The position numbers and the translations under genes were made by a program. Below are positions 43,278 through 51,086 of a stretch of DNA of 64,000 nucleotides, in pieces. Origin of the DNA: Hydromicrobium sp964517765 (GTDB lineage: Bacteria > Actinomycetota > Humimicrobiia > Humimicrobiales > Humimicrobiaceae); contig CAZFEN010000002.1 of NCBI GenBank assembly GCA_964517765.1, forward strand, positions 1 to 64,000, given 5' to 3'. Position 1 is the stretch's first letter, and each line of letters begins with the position of its first letter. The notes below the pieces were generated by a model. It saw nothing but the letters and a program-made list of their open reading frames with translations, was not told the DNA's origin and made no database searches.

Positions 43278-44279
43278 CTATTCTTCTGGTTTTTTTATCC
43301 AGGTCATCATCTTTCGCAATTCTTTGCCAACTTTTTCTATCAGGTGATTTTCTTCCTGTTTTTTAATTGCATTATATAATGGCCGTCCGGCCTGGTTTTC
43401 GAGTATCCACTCCCTGGCAAAAGACCCGTTCTGGATATCTTCAAGCAGTTTTTTCATATTTTTTCTGGTTTCTGCAGTTATAATTTTTTTACCTTTCACC
43501 ATATCGCCATATTCTGCAGTATCGCTTATTGAGTATCTCATCCATGATATTCCGCCTTCATAAATCAAATCCACAATCAATTTTAATTCACTCAATACTT
43601 CAAAATAGGCTATTTCAGGCTGATACCCTGCTTCGACCAGCGTATCGAATCCTGCTCTTATAAGCTCGGTTGTTCCTCCGCAAAGAACAGCCTGTTCTCC
43701 AAAAAGATCTGTTTCGGTTTCTTCCTTGAATGTAGTTGTAATTATCCCGACTCTTCCGGCACCAATTGCTTTTGCATAAGCAAGAGCGTACTGTTTGGCT
43801 TTTTTAGAATAATCCTGATAAACTGCAATTATTGCAGGGACGCCGCTGGATTCTGTATACATCCTTCTTACAATATGACCAGGTCCTTTTGGAGCTATCA
43901 TAATGACGTCTATGTCTTCTTTTGGAATGATCTGATTGAAATGGATATTAAATCCATGGGCAAAGCAGAGTATATTTCCTTTATCAAGGTTTGGTTCTAT
44001 ATATTTGTAATAAATATTTTTCTGCATGGTATCCGGTGCCAAAAACATTATTATGTCAGCCATTTTTGATGCCTTGTCAGTAGTATAGACTTCGAATCCT
44101 TTTTCTTTTGCCATATTCCAGGGTTTGCTTCCTTCAAGTTCTCCTATGATAACGTCCATACCGCTGTCTCTCAGGTTCTGGGCATGAGCATGTCCCTGGC
44201 TACCATAACCGATTATTGCTATTTTTTTACCGTTCAGTATTTTCATGTCTATGTCTTTATCATAATTAATTTCTGCCAT
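43278..44279 (-). CDS. ilvC: Ketol-acid reductoisomerase with NADH-like cofactor loop
   Basis: Class I enzyme (333 aa) for the second common step of valine, leucine and isoleucine synthesis. It has the Rossmann motif GYGSQGHAHAQNLRDSG, IMIAPKGPGHIVRRMY and the knotted C-domain with ALAYAKAIGAGRVGI and the Mg-binding Asp and Glu. I chose the ATG at 44279 because GGAGGA lies 4 bases upstream; an in-frame upstream ATG at 44318 has no such site. The loop after beta-2 reads GELEGSKPW (46-54) where NADPH enzymes have patterns such as GLKEGSKSR, so the phosphate-binding Arg/Lys and Ser are Leu48 and Pro53, and an extra Glu47 appears. Confidence 0.95.
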   Translation of the reverse strand: MAEINYDKDIDMKILNGKKIAIIGYGSQGHAHAQNLRDSGMDVIIGELEGSKPWNMAKEKGFEVYTTDKASKMADIIMFLAPDTMQKNIYYKYIEPNLDKGNILCFAHGFNIHFNQIIPKEDIDVIMIAPKGPGHIVRRMYTESSGVPAIIAVYQDYSKKAKQYALAYAKAIGAGRVGIITTTFKEETETDLFGEQAVLCGGTTELIRAGFDTLVEAGYQPEIAYFEVLSELKLIVDLIYEGGISWMRYSISDTAEYGDMVKGKKIITAETRKNMKKLLEDIQNGSFAREWILENQAGRPLYNAIKKQEENHLIEKVGKELRKMMTWIKKPEE

Positions 44280-44428
44280 TGTTCCTCCTATAATTTTTAA
44301 TGAATGATATAATTCCACCGGGGTAGGGGATTATACAATTGATTTTCTTTATATATTCTAACAAATAACTAAAAAAAGTATATAAAATTTGAATAAAATC
44401 AAAAAATAAAAAATTTTTATATTATCTA

Positions 44429-44477
44429 TTGACACGAACATACGTTTGGTTATATTATTATAGCGAACATATGTTTG
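44429..44477 (+). promoter_or_regulatory. SOS promoter with two LexA boxes
   Basis: TTGACA (44429-44434), an 18-base spacer and TATTAT (44453-44458). LexA box 1, CGAACATACGTTTG (44435-44448), fills the spacer. Box 2, CGAACATATGTTTG (44464-44477), covers the expected start site. The box centres are 29 bases apart. The promoter should be tightly repressed until DNA damage. Confidence 0.88.
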
Positions 44478-44544
44478 TTATTAGGATATAAGTATAAAGA
44501 CAGGTAAATATCATTTTATAATAAATAAAAAGAGGTAACAACAA

Positions 44545-44847
44545 TTGGGAATGATTAAGGTAAACATTAAAAAAATATTTTTATATATTCTTATAATTAT
44601 TGTTGTATGCCTGGTTATAACAGCTTTTTATTACAATAGATATAAATTTAGCGGTATAACCACAACAAGATATACCAGAGTAAGTCTGGAACATGAGACC
44701 AATATAAGCGAGCTCGCAGATAAATATTCAAATAATCTGACCAAATCAAGATTTGTAAGTGAAATAAAGAGAATAAATGATATGGATAACGCAGACTATA
44801 TTCCAGGAAATTCTACTATAATTATTCCTATAATCGAATTCGAATAG
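44545..44847 (+). CDS. YneA-like SOS-induced cell division inhibitor (candidate)
   Basis: A 100 aa protein with one N-terminal transmembrane helix (about 9-31) and an extracytoplasmic domain (about 45-97) that resembles a degenerate LysM module (VSLEHETNISELADKYS followed by YIPGNSTIIIPI). This is the layout of YneA, the SOS-induced inhibitor of septation in Bacillus. The double LexA-box promoter and the vicinity of lexA support this role strongly; similarity at the residue level is weak, so the name is inference. TTG at 44545 fits AGAGGT at a spacing of 8; ATG at 44551 is the alternative. Confidence 0.75.
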   Translation: MGMIKVNIKKIFLYILIIIVVCLVITAFYYNRYKFSGITTTRYTRVSLEHETNISELADKYSNNLTKSRFVSEIKRINDMDNADYIPGNSTIIIPIIEFE

Positions 44848-44895
44848 TATAATCTATATAATTCAAAATATTATAATCTATATAATTCAAATATT
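44848..44895 (+). repeat. Two tandem copies of a 24-base AT-rich repeat
   Basis: A 20-base identical core occurs at 44848-44867 and 44872-44891 (period 24), starting directly after the stop codon of the YneA-like gene. Each copy contains TATAAT-like sequence. No further copies are seen in the window. Confidence 0.7.
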
Positions 44896-44957
44896 TTAAA
44901 ATTAATCATAATCCTATAAATCAACTTATAAATATTCTTAACATTATTTTTAAATAA

Positions 44958-45389
44958 ATGATAACCATTAAAGTAAAAGTACTTGATAAATCAATTCCTG
45001 TACCTGGATATGCTCATACAGGTGATGCAGGGCTTGATCTTTATAGTTCAATCGATTGTGAATTAAAACCTTTCGAGAGAAAAAAAATACCTACCGGTAT
45101 TAAAGTATCAATACCTCATGGTTATGCCGGATTTGTCCAGCCGAGATCCGGTCTTGCTTTGAAAAATGGCATAGGTATGGTAAATGCTCCCGGCCTAATT
45201 GATTCTGCTTATAGAGGAGAGATCTGTGCAATACTTATAAATTTTGATACTGATAACACGTTTCATATAAAAAAAGGTGACAGGATCTGCCAGATGGTAA
45301 TTCTTGGAGTTGATGAAGTTCATCTTAATATAGTTGATGATTTGGATGAAACTACAAGGGGTGAATCGGGTTTCGGAAGTACAGGTTAA
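44958..45389 (+). CDS. dut: dUTP diphosphatase
   Basis: A 143 aa trimeric dUTPase that keeps uracil out of DNA and supplies dUMP. All five motifs are visible: GDAGLDLYSS, PRSGLALKNGI, NAPGLIDSAYRGEI, DRICQMVI and the C-terminal RGESGFGSTG that closes over the active site. It follows the YneA-like gene by 110 bases. No LexA box of its own is seen. Confidence 0.96.
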   Translation: MITIKVKVLDKSIPVPGYAHTGDAGLDLYSSIDCELKPFERKKIPTGIKVSIPHGYAGFVQPRSGLALKNGIGMVNAPGLIDSAYRGEICAILINFDTDNTFHIKKGDRICQMVILGVDEVHLNIVDDLDETTRGESGFGSTG

Positions 45390-45442
45390 TAGAACCTTAC
45401 GTATCAATAAAATTCTTATAAGCATGAGAATGTTTCTTTTCC

Positions 45443-45471
45443 TATATATTATTAACTTCCGATAATATATA
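45443..45471. other. AT-rich hairpin between convergent dut and acyltransferase genes
   Basis: The ten-base arms TATATATTAT and ATAATATATA enclose a nine-base loop. They may terminate transcription from both sides, but the stem is entirely A/T and no clear T-run follows. Confidence 0.35.
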
Positions 45472-45546
45472 TTATGTTAACTTTAATATAATTAAAAGAT
45501 TTTGCTATTCCTGAATGATTATTAGATGTTATTTGTATAGTATGAA

Positions 45547-46104
45547 TTAGATAGTTTTGATTACCCTGGCCGGGTTCCCTACTGCAAGACAATTATCAGG
45601 AATAGAATCAAGCACCAGTGAGTGTGCCCCAATTGTAGTATTATTACCAATTTTTATAGGACCAAGTATCGTGACATTTGTATAAAGAATAACATTATCT
45701 CCGATCTCAGGATAACCGCGACCACCATGATGAAATATGGAATGTCCAATACCACCCAGTGTGACGTTAGAAAAAATACTTACATTATTACCAATCTTTA
45801 CTCCCCTGCCTATTATAACTCCGGCAGAATGCCATATTCTGCATCCAGAACCTATTTCGGCACCCGGATCTATTTCAGCTCCATTAAAGAAAAAATTTAT
45901 TCTGCAGCAGATTTCTGACAGTAGTCTTAGCTTTATTTTAAAAAGTATTCGATAGAATCTGTAAAATATTAAGGCCTGTATCCCTGGTTTTACGAGTATT
46001 ATTCTAAAAGCACCCCATATGCCAGGTTTACCCTTCATTGTGCCGTATTTACTGAAGAGATACTCTATATCTCCCTTTAAATTACCGTTATTATTATTTT
46101 TCAT
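45547..46104 (-). CDS. Left-handed beta-helix acyltransferase, CysE-like
   Basis: A 185 aa hexapeptide-repeat acetyltransferase. Repeats run from about 75 (IDPGAEIGSGCRIW) to the end (AVGNPARVIKTI), with VTLGGIG as in serine acetyltransferases. However, the catalytic Asp-His pair of CysE is Trp-His here (IWHSAG), and the second catalytic His of KRHP is Tyr (GRGYPEIG). It also lacks much of the CysE N-terminal helical domain, and there is no cysK nearby. A polysaccharide or sugar O-acetyltransferase of the CysE-like subgroup is therefore as likely as cysteine synthesis. Confidence 0.8.
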   Translation of the reverse strand: MKNNNNGNLKGDIEYLFSKYGTMKGKPGIWGAFRIILVKPGIQALIFYRFYRILFKIKLRLLSEICCRINFFFNGAEIDPGAEIGSGCRIWHSAGVIIGRGVKIGNNVSIFSNVTLGGIGHSIFHHGGRGYPEIGDNVILYTNVTILGPIKIGNNTTIGAHSLVLDSIPDNCLAVGNPARVIKTI

Positions 46105-46211
46105 TTTATGGAAGGAAATTTACTATCTTGTTAATACTAATATTTAATACTAATGATTGGAAAATGAGAATAAACTTTTTCGAAACTTGATGATATATCT
46201 TTTTTAAAAAA

Positions 46212-46604
46212 TTATCTATTTATATATTTAAATAATAAGCTGTTATAGTCTTTCTTATAAAATAATTTTATATTTATATCCGGATACAACTCTTTTAATT
46301 TTCTAATTTTATAATTTTTCTTTGTAACCAGATTTTGATTAAGAGTGGTAAGTTCGATATAAAGATCCAGGTCCGGCAGATAGAAATCCGGTGTAAAGCT
46401 GGCTTCGGGATTTCCTTTTATATCAAACTCCAATACAAAGGTTCTTGGTTCATATTCCCATCTCATTTTATAAAAATCCAGTATTCTTGAAAATTCCTTC
46501 TCACTGTTGTGCGCAAATCTTATATTTTCAGAATCTTTATAATTGCTTTCAGGATTATTGTTTTTATTTATATTTTCTCTTATGTCCAATAAATTTTTTC
46601 CCAT
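46212..46604 (-). CDS. Small PD-(D/E)XK-nuclease-like protein
   Basis: A 130 aa protein. The central segment (about 70-115) shows a conserved Glu in an N-terminal helix (SEKEFSRILDF), then FTPDFYLPDLDLYIELTTL, then a Lys-rich helix (VTKKNYKIRKLKELYP) and a final strand (INIKLFYKKD). Spacing of Glu, Pro-Asp and Glu resembles PD-(D/E)XK nucleases, but the catalytic Lys of the ExK triplet is Thr (ELT), so activity is doubtful or the Lys is supplied elsewhere. It lies 36 bases downstream of the MerR gene on the same strand. Confidence 0.6.
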   Translation of the reverse strand: MGKNLLDIRENINKNNNPESNYKDSENIRFAHNSEKEFSRILDFYKMRWEYEPRTFVLEFDIKGNPEASFTPDFYLPDLDLYIELTTLNQNLVTKKNYKIRKLKELYPDINIKLFYKKDYNSLLFKYINR

Positions 46605-46640
46605 ATGTTTCTAAAAAACCTCCGTTCAAATTTTAAGATA

Positions 46641-47138
46641 TTAATATTGTTTATAACTTCCTGAATTTATTCCTGCTTCTGTTTTTCTATTATTTTTCAT
46701 AAAGTATTTCTCTATATCACCATTCAAATCATTGTATACCTTACCCAGAGCTATCCCGAATACACCCTGGCCGCTTTTTAATGTATCCACTATCGCTTTA
46801 TCTGAATCGCAGGCGTAAACAGTATTCCCATCAGATATAAGCGTCAGTCTTAAAAGTCCATTACCGCGATTACTTTTATTATCATATTCATCCAAATATC
46901 TTTTCGTTTTTCTTAATTTCTGCAGGCTGATACCTGCTTCCATTAATTTTTTTATAACCTTTAATTTCATTAAATCGTTAAAGTCATACATTCTTCTGCT
47001 TCCATAACCCCCTGCCCCATTCACGGAAGGCTTTAAAAAACCGGTTCTATCATAATAATCAAGCTGTTTGTATGTGATCCCTATTATCCTGCATACTTCT
47101 AAGGAACCATAAAATTTCTTGATAATCGTACTATCCAT
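46641..47138 (-). CDS. MerR-family regulator, Rv1830-like
   Basis: A 165 aa regulator. The N-terminal winged helix (about 10-80) has EVCRIIGITYKQLDYYDRTGFLKPS and SRRMYDFNDLMKLKVIKKLMEAGISL. The C-terminal part has TLISDGNTVYACDSDKAIVDTLKSGQGVFGIALG, which closely resembles the actinobacterial protein Rv1830 encoded after the DUF151 nuclease. Two overlapping dyads lie 36-67 bases upstream (47174-47205) and could be its own operator. There is no Cys-rich metal site, so it is not a metal sensor of the classical MerR type. Confidence 0.88.
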   Translation of the reverse strand: MDSTIIKKFYGSLEVCRIIGITYKQLDYYDRTGFLKPSVNGAGGYGSRRMYDFNDLMKLKVIKKLMEAGISLQKLRKTKRYLDEYDNKSNRGNGLLRLTLISDGNTVYACDSDKAIVDTLKSGQGVFGIALGKVYNDLNGDIEKYFMKNNRKTEAGINSGSYKQY

Positions 47139-47173
47139 GAATATATTTTCTTTATTTACTTTATTATAATCTT

Positions 47174-47205
47174 AATTACATTATTGTAATTACATCATTG
47201 TAATT
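47174..47205 (-). promoter_or_regulatory. Two overlapping 18-base palindromes upstream of the MerR gene
   Basis: The dyads at 47174-47191 (AATTACA-TTAT-TGTAATT) and 47188-47205 (AATTACA-TCAT-TGTAATT) are perfect apart from their loops, share four bases and repeat with a 14-base period. A TATAAT-like -10 follows on the minus strand at about 47165-47170. They are a candidate autoregulatory site for the MerR protein. Confidence 0.55.
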
Positions 47206-47324
47206 TTAGAATTTATATCCATTAAAGTCAATAGAAGATATGCTTAATATCAGGCCTTAAAAGTATATCGAATAGATAAAAAGATGTTTATGAAGTTAAG
47301 AAATCCGGAGAATATTTTTGAATA

Positions 47325-47804
47325 TTATTTATTTTCGAAATTTTTTTTAAAATCTTCCGGCTCAATATTGTCGAGGAAATTTTTAAATTTTTTTACCTCA
47401 TCTTCTATTGACTGTATTCTAAGTCCACCTGATTCCAGTACCTGTTCTGCAACATAGATATCGCATTTACTTCTCACGGCGGTAGCGATTGCATCGGATG
47501 GCCTTGAATCGACTCTGATTACTTTTTTATCAGTATTCATGATGTTGATTATGGCATAAAAAGTATTATTTCTTATTTCTGTTATTTCTATATTATCAAT
47601 ACTTATTTTCAAATTATTAATAATATTAATGATTAAATCATGAGTCATGGGCCGGGGTGTTTTTATATTAGACATTTCAAGAGCAATAGCCGAAGCTTCA
47701 TAGGGTCCTATCCATATTGGTAAATATCTATTTCCATTTTCTTCTTTTAGAAGGAGAATTGGCTTGTTGGATGGCAACTCTATCCTTACTCCTTCAAGTA
47801 TCAT
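47325..47804 (-). CDS. DUF151 bifunctional nuclease-family protein
   Basis: A protein of about 159 aa from the preferred ATG at 47804. It has MILEGVRIELPSNKPILLLKE, LPIWIGPYEASAIALEM, RPMTHDLI and VDSRPSDAIATAVR, the last being the DUF151 signature with conserved His, Asp and Ser. Homologues include Rv1829 and plant bifunctional nucleases. A GTG at 47873 would add 23 residues but begins within a TATAAT-like sequence, so I regard it as promoter rather than coding. Its place next to an Rv1830-like MerR gene mirrors Actinobacteria. Confidence 0.88.
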   Translation of the reverse strand: MILEGVRIELPSNKPILLLKEENGNRYLPIWIGPYEASAIALEMSNIKTPRPMTHDLIINIINNLKISIDNIEITEIRNNTFYAIINIMNTDKKVIRVDSRPSDAIATAVRSKCDIYVAEQVLESGGLRIQSIEDEVKKFKNFLDNIEPEDFKKNFENK

Positions 47805-47982
47805 CTTTATTAAATTTGTATTCTTTCTGATTTTCAACTTTTTAAAATAATTTTGCCTGTAATTATATAACACTTGATAGCTTAAAGCGATAAATCATAT
47901 CTAATGGAGTCCATGCAATAACATGATATCTGGTTTTAAAACAATTAAAAACTACCAATAGGTTCAAGGGGTCATAACATTA

Positions 47983-48582
47983 TTATATGGAGCTGCTTTT
48001 CAGGGATTCGATATCTTTTTTTATAGTTTCCAATTTTAATTCATATATCGATTGGAGATTTCTGAATTTCTGTTTATAATCCAAACCATAACCGACTATA
48101 TATTTTTCTCCGATCTTAAAACCAATATATTTGATATTTATTTCTGCGATTCTTCTGACATCCCTGTCCAGAAGAGTGCATATTTCAATGCTTCCGGGAA
48201 ATCTTGATTTTAAATTTCTTAATAGATAGCTTATGGTAAGTCCTGTGTCAATAATATCCTCTACTATCAATACATCCTTTCCTTCAATGGATTCATCCAG
48301 ATCTTTGGTGATCCTTACCACGCCTGTAGATGTATCATTAATTCCATATGTAGAAATACCCATGAAATCTATACTCAGAGGAAGATCGATTTCCTTGATA
48401 AGGTCTGCTAAAAATATTACCCCCCCTCTTAATATACTTACCAGCAGTAGATTTTTATATTTATAATCACCTGTTATTTCTCTTCCCAGTTCAGAAATTC
48501 TATTTTTTATATCAGAACCTGTAAATAATTCTTTTCCTAAAATACTGCTTTTTATTAATTCTTTTTCGGTTTGATCACTCAA
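47983..48582 (-). CDS. hpt: Hypoxanthine phosphoribosyltransferase
   Basis: A 199 aa type I phosphoribosyltransferase of purine salvage. The PRPP-binding motif is VLIVEDIIDTGLTISYL. VSILRGGVIFLADL and the C-terminal FKIGEKYIVGYGLDYKQKFRNL, with the base-binding region, are typical of HPRT. Its length is close to the usual 180-190 aa. It sits 30 bases downstream of the DUF3048 lipoprotein gene. Confidence 0.95.
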   Translation of the reverse strand: MSDQTEKELIKSSILGKELFTGSDIKNRISELGREITGDYKYKNLLLVSILRGGVIFLADLIKEIDLPLSIDFMGISTYGINDTSTGVVRITKDLDESIEGKDVLIVEDIIDTGLTISYLLRNLKSRFPGSIEICTLLDRDVRRIAEINIKYIGFKIGEKYIVGYGLDYKQKFRNLQSIYELKLETIKKDIESLKSSSI

Positions 48583-48612
48583 AATATAATCGGGATTATT
48601 AAATATAATTTT

Positions 48613-49773
48613 TTAATATGTAAGTCTACTTATATTCTGTACCATTGCTACCCATGTCGAACCTCTGTTAAACAACATGATTCTTCCTTCACCATCTCTG
48701 TACACAAATGGATCGAAAGCAGACGTCCTCTCCCATGTTCCTTCTGCGATATTACCGTCCATAAAGAAAAAGGCTTTACCCATATCGCTGGTTCCTGTTG
48801 TTCTTACCGCCATATGTTGGGCTGCATCTATTGGACCTTCGATATTAGTAATCATGACGATTACATTATTTACTGCAATCTGCTGACCGGTTTCATAGTC
48901 GGTATGTTTATTGCCGCCAACATATTTATAATAAACGTTTTCTTCCATATTATATTCGAAGCTTGCTTTATATGCATTTTGATCAGAAAAATTAATAGCT
49001 ATATTACCTGTATCACCTCTATTGGAAATATCTGTATCCACTTTAAATTTTAAAGGCGACTGACCTCCCTCTAATGAATATCCAAGACTTTCCGCTTCTT
49101 CTTTTAAACTTGTTGTAGACATAAAAGCGGTATGTTCCTGAATGTTGCTTCTGTTCCAGTCTCTCCATCCGGAAGAAGAATTGGCCACAATAGAACTATT
49201 TCCTGATTGGTCCCCCAGAGGTGTTAATACATCCAATCCAAGATTTTCAATTGTTTTATATGCTTCCGTATAAGTGCCCCAGAATGAATATACCGGATCG
49301 AAACTTCTCGCAATCTCAGCATAATATATCCTCGCACTTCTGATCGGGCCTACGATTTCTGCATCATGAGAAGAATACACCACTACGTACCTCGTCACTC
49401 CATATTCATCAACAACTTCAAATATAATATCGGCATAAATGAGTCCTGACTGTGGTCTTGCATCCGGAGTATTTTCTACCATTATTGCAAAAGGTCTGCT
49501 GTCCAGGACTGCATCGGATATTTCCAGTCCGCTTAATATATTTATATTTCCGGTTATTTCTGTTCCGCCGACTTCGTCTACAATTTCCTCTTCTTCTTCA
49601 GCTGTTTCTTCCTCTTCTTCCGTTACTTCTTCTTCTGCGGTTTCCTCTTTCGCTACCTGACCGAATTTACAACCTGTAAAAACTAAAATAGAGATTAAAG
49701 TAATAACCGACAATACTACCAATAACTTCAGTAAAATAAACATTCTGTGTGATTGATTGTTTTTGAAAGCCAA
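48613..49773 (-). CDS. DUF3048 (YerB-like) lipoprotein
   Basis: A 386 aa exported lipoprotein. It has a basic N-terminus, a hydrophobic segment (about 12-33) and the lipobox FTGC with Cys35. A striking Glu/Thr-rich linker (about 40-66) is followed by two DUF3048 lobes (RPFAIMVENTPDARPQSGL, YADIIFEVV, GPIRSARIYYAEIARSFD, VVMITNIEG). The biochemical role of the family is unknown; it is common in Firmicutes and Actinobacteria. It lies next to the D,D-carboxypeptidase gene (23-base gap), which hints at a cell-wall role. Confidence 0.9.
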   Translation of the reverse strand: MAFKNNQSHRMFILLKLLVVLSVITLISILVFTGCKFGQVAKEETAEEEVTEEEEETAEEEEEIVDEVGGTEITGNINILSGLEISDAVLDSRPFAIMVENTPDARPQSGLIYADIIFEVVDEYGVTRYVVVYSSHDAEIVGPIRSARIYYAEIARSFDPVYSFWGTYTEAYKTIENLGLDVLTPLGDQSGNSSIVANSSSGWRDWNRSNIQEHTAFMSTTSLKEEAESLGYSLEGGQSPLKFKVDTDISNRGDTGNIAINFSDQNAYKASFEYNMEENVYYKYVGGNKHTDYETGQQIAVNNVIVMITNIEGPIDAAQHMAVRTTGTSDMGKAFFFMDGNIAEGTWERTSAFDPFVYRDGEGRIMLFNRGSTWVAMVQNISRLTY

Positions 49774-49796
49774 TTCAATATACCTCCGAATTAATT

Positions 49797-51086
49797 TTAT
49801 ATATTTCTTTTTAATAACAAATTTCTAACTATTATAATTGTAAATGTTAAAAAGTAAAACACTAATAAAAATATTAATATGTATATGGTCTCTACTTCTT
49901 TTTTAGTAGATAATTCTTCATAAATAAATGCATTACTGATACTTTCTCTTGCGATAAGATCGATTTCTTCTATTTTTTTATCGTTAACGATGATTTCCAT
50001 CGTTCCCATAACCTCATTTTCCTTAACAGGTAAAGCTATATCGGTTTTTACTTTGTTTTCTACATCGACAACATCTCTATTTATATTTATCAGCTTTATA
50101 TAATCCCTATCAGGATATAAATCTATGCCCGTAACTGTCCGTTCACCTGTGTTTACAGTCAGGACCGCCTGTTTTAAATCAACTATTTTTACATATTCCA
50201 GATTATTGTATGCCCAGTCCAGTAATTTTAATGCATCTTTGTCCCTTTCTTCCTTAGAAGAACTATTTAAAATCACAGTCAGAAGTTTTAAATTATTCTT
50301 TTCGGAATAAAGCACAAGACAAAAACCAGCATTTGTTTTAGAACCGGTTTTTATTCCCCTTATATAATCTTCGCTAAGAAGCCTGTTTGTGTTTATAATT
50401 TTAACTTCTTTGCCATCTATTTTTATGGTATCTTCAATCGTTCTAACAATTTCTCTGAACAGTTCATTTTCCATACAATAACCAGCAATTTTAGCAATAT
50501 CAAATGCTGTCGATTTATGATCTGGGGAATCATCAAGACCATTAGTGTTCTGAAAGAAAGAATCATGCGCCCCTATTTCCTTTGCTTTTTTATTCATTAA
50601 TTCTACAAAATCCTCTTCATTTCCTGAAACATATTCAGCAAGGGCAATAATCGCATTATTATGAGAGCATATAAGCGATGCCTTAAGCAGATCAAGCAGG
50701 GTTATCCTATCACCTGTTTTAAATTCAAATACGGAATTATTTCTCCCTGAAGCATTCTTTGAGATCTTCGCTATTTCCTCCATATTGTCTATTTTTTCAA
50801 TAGCAACAATAGATGATAGTATCTTGGTTATGCTGGCAGGATACATCAATTCGGAGGAGTTCTTCTCCCAGAGAATATCTCCTGTCTCATAATTAACAAC
50901 AACTGCAGCTTTTGCAGATATATTGATCCTGTCGTTATAGATTGCTGCATCCGGATCACAGTAGATTTTATCAGGAACGGTAAAAAAGAAGAAAGAAAAA
51001 ATTATAAGGAAGATTAAAATATATACTAATATGCAGTATGTTTTTAAGTTTTTTTGAATTGGGACCGAAGAACTTCTAACGATCAT
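49797..51086 (-). CDS. dacA: D-alanyl-D-alanine carboxypeptidase (PBP5/DacA family)
   Basis: A 429 aa S11 peptidase that trims peptidoglycan stem peptides. It has an N-terminal membrane segment or signal (about 18-37), the SxxK motif SITK, the SxN motif SHN and the KTG motif GIKTGSK. A C-terminal transmembrane helix (about 400-422) ends in a basic tail, in place of the amphipathic anchor of PBP5. The start overlaps the stop of the upstream MerR gene by four bases (51083-51086), implying translational coupling to a division regulator. Confidence 0.94.
   Translation of the reverse strand: MIVRSSSVPIQKNLKTYCILVYILIFLIIFSFFFFTVPDKIYCDPDAAIYNDRINISAKAAVVVNYETGDILWEKNSSELMYPASITKILSSIVAIEKIDNMEEIAKISKNASGRNNSVFEFKTGDRITLLDLLKASLICSHNNAIIALAEYVSGNEEDFVELMNKKAKEIGAHDSFFQNTNGLDDSPDHKSTAFDIAKIAGYCMENELFREIVRTIEDTIKIDGKEVKIINTNRLLSEDYIRGIKTGSKTNAGFCLVLYSEKNNLKLLTVILNSSSKEERDKDALKLLDWAYNNLEYVKIVDLKQAVLTVNTGERTVTGIDLYPDRDYIKLININRDVVDVENKVKTDIALPVKENEVMGTMEIIVNDKKIEEIDLIARESISNAFIYEELSTKKEVETIYILIFLLVFYFLTFTIIIVRNLLLKRNI

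Noticed and set aside
47805..47873. Extension of the DUF151 protein by 23 residues from a GTG start
   Set aside because: The extension is poorly conserved in type and overlaps a TATAAT-like promoter element; the ATG at 47804 gives the usual length.
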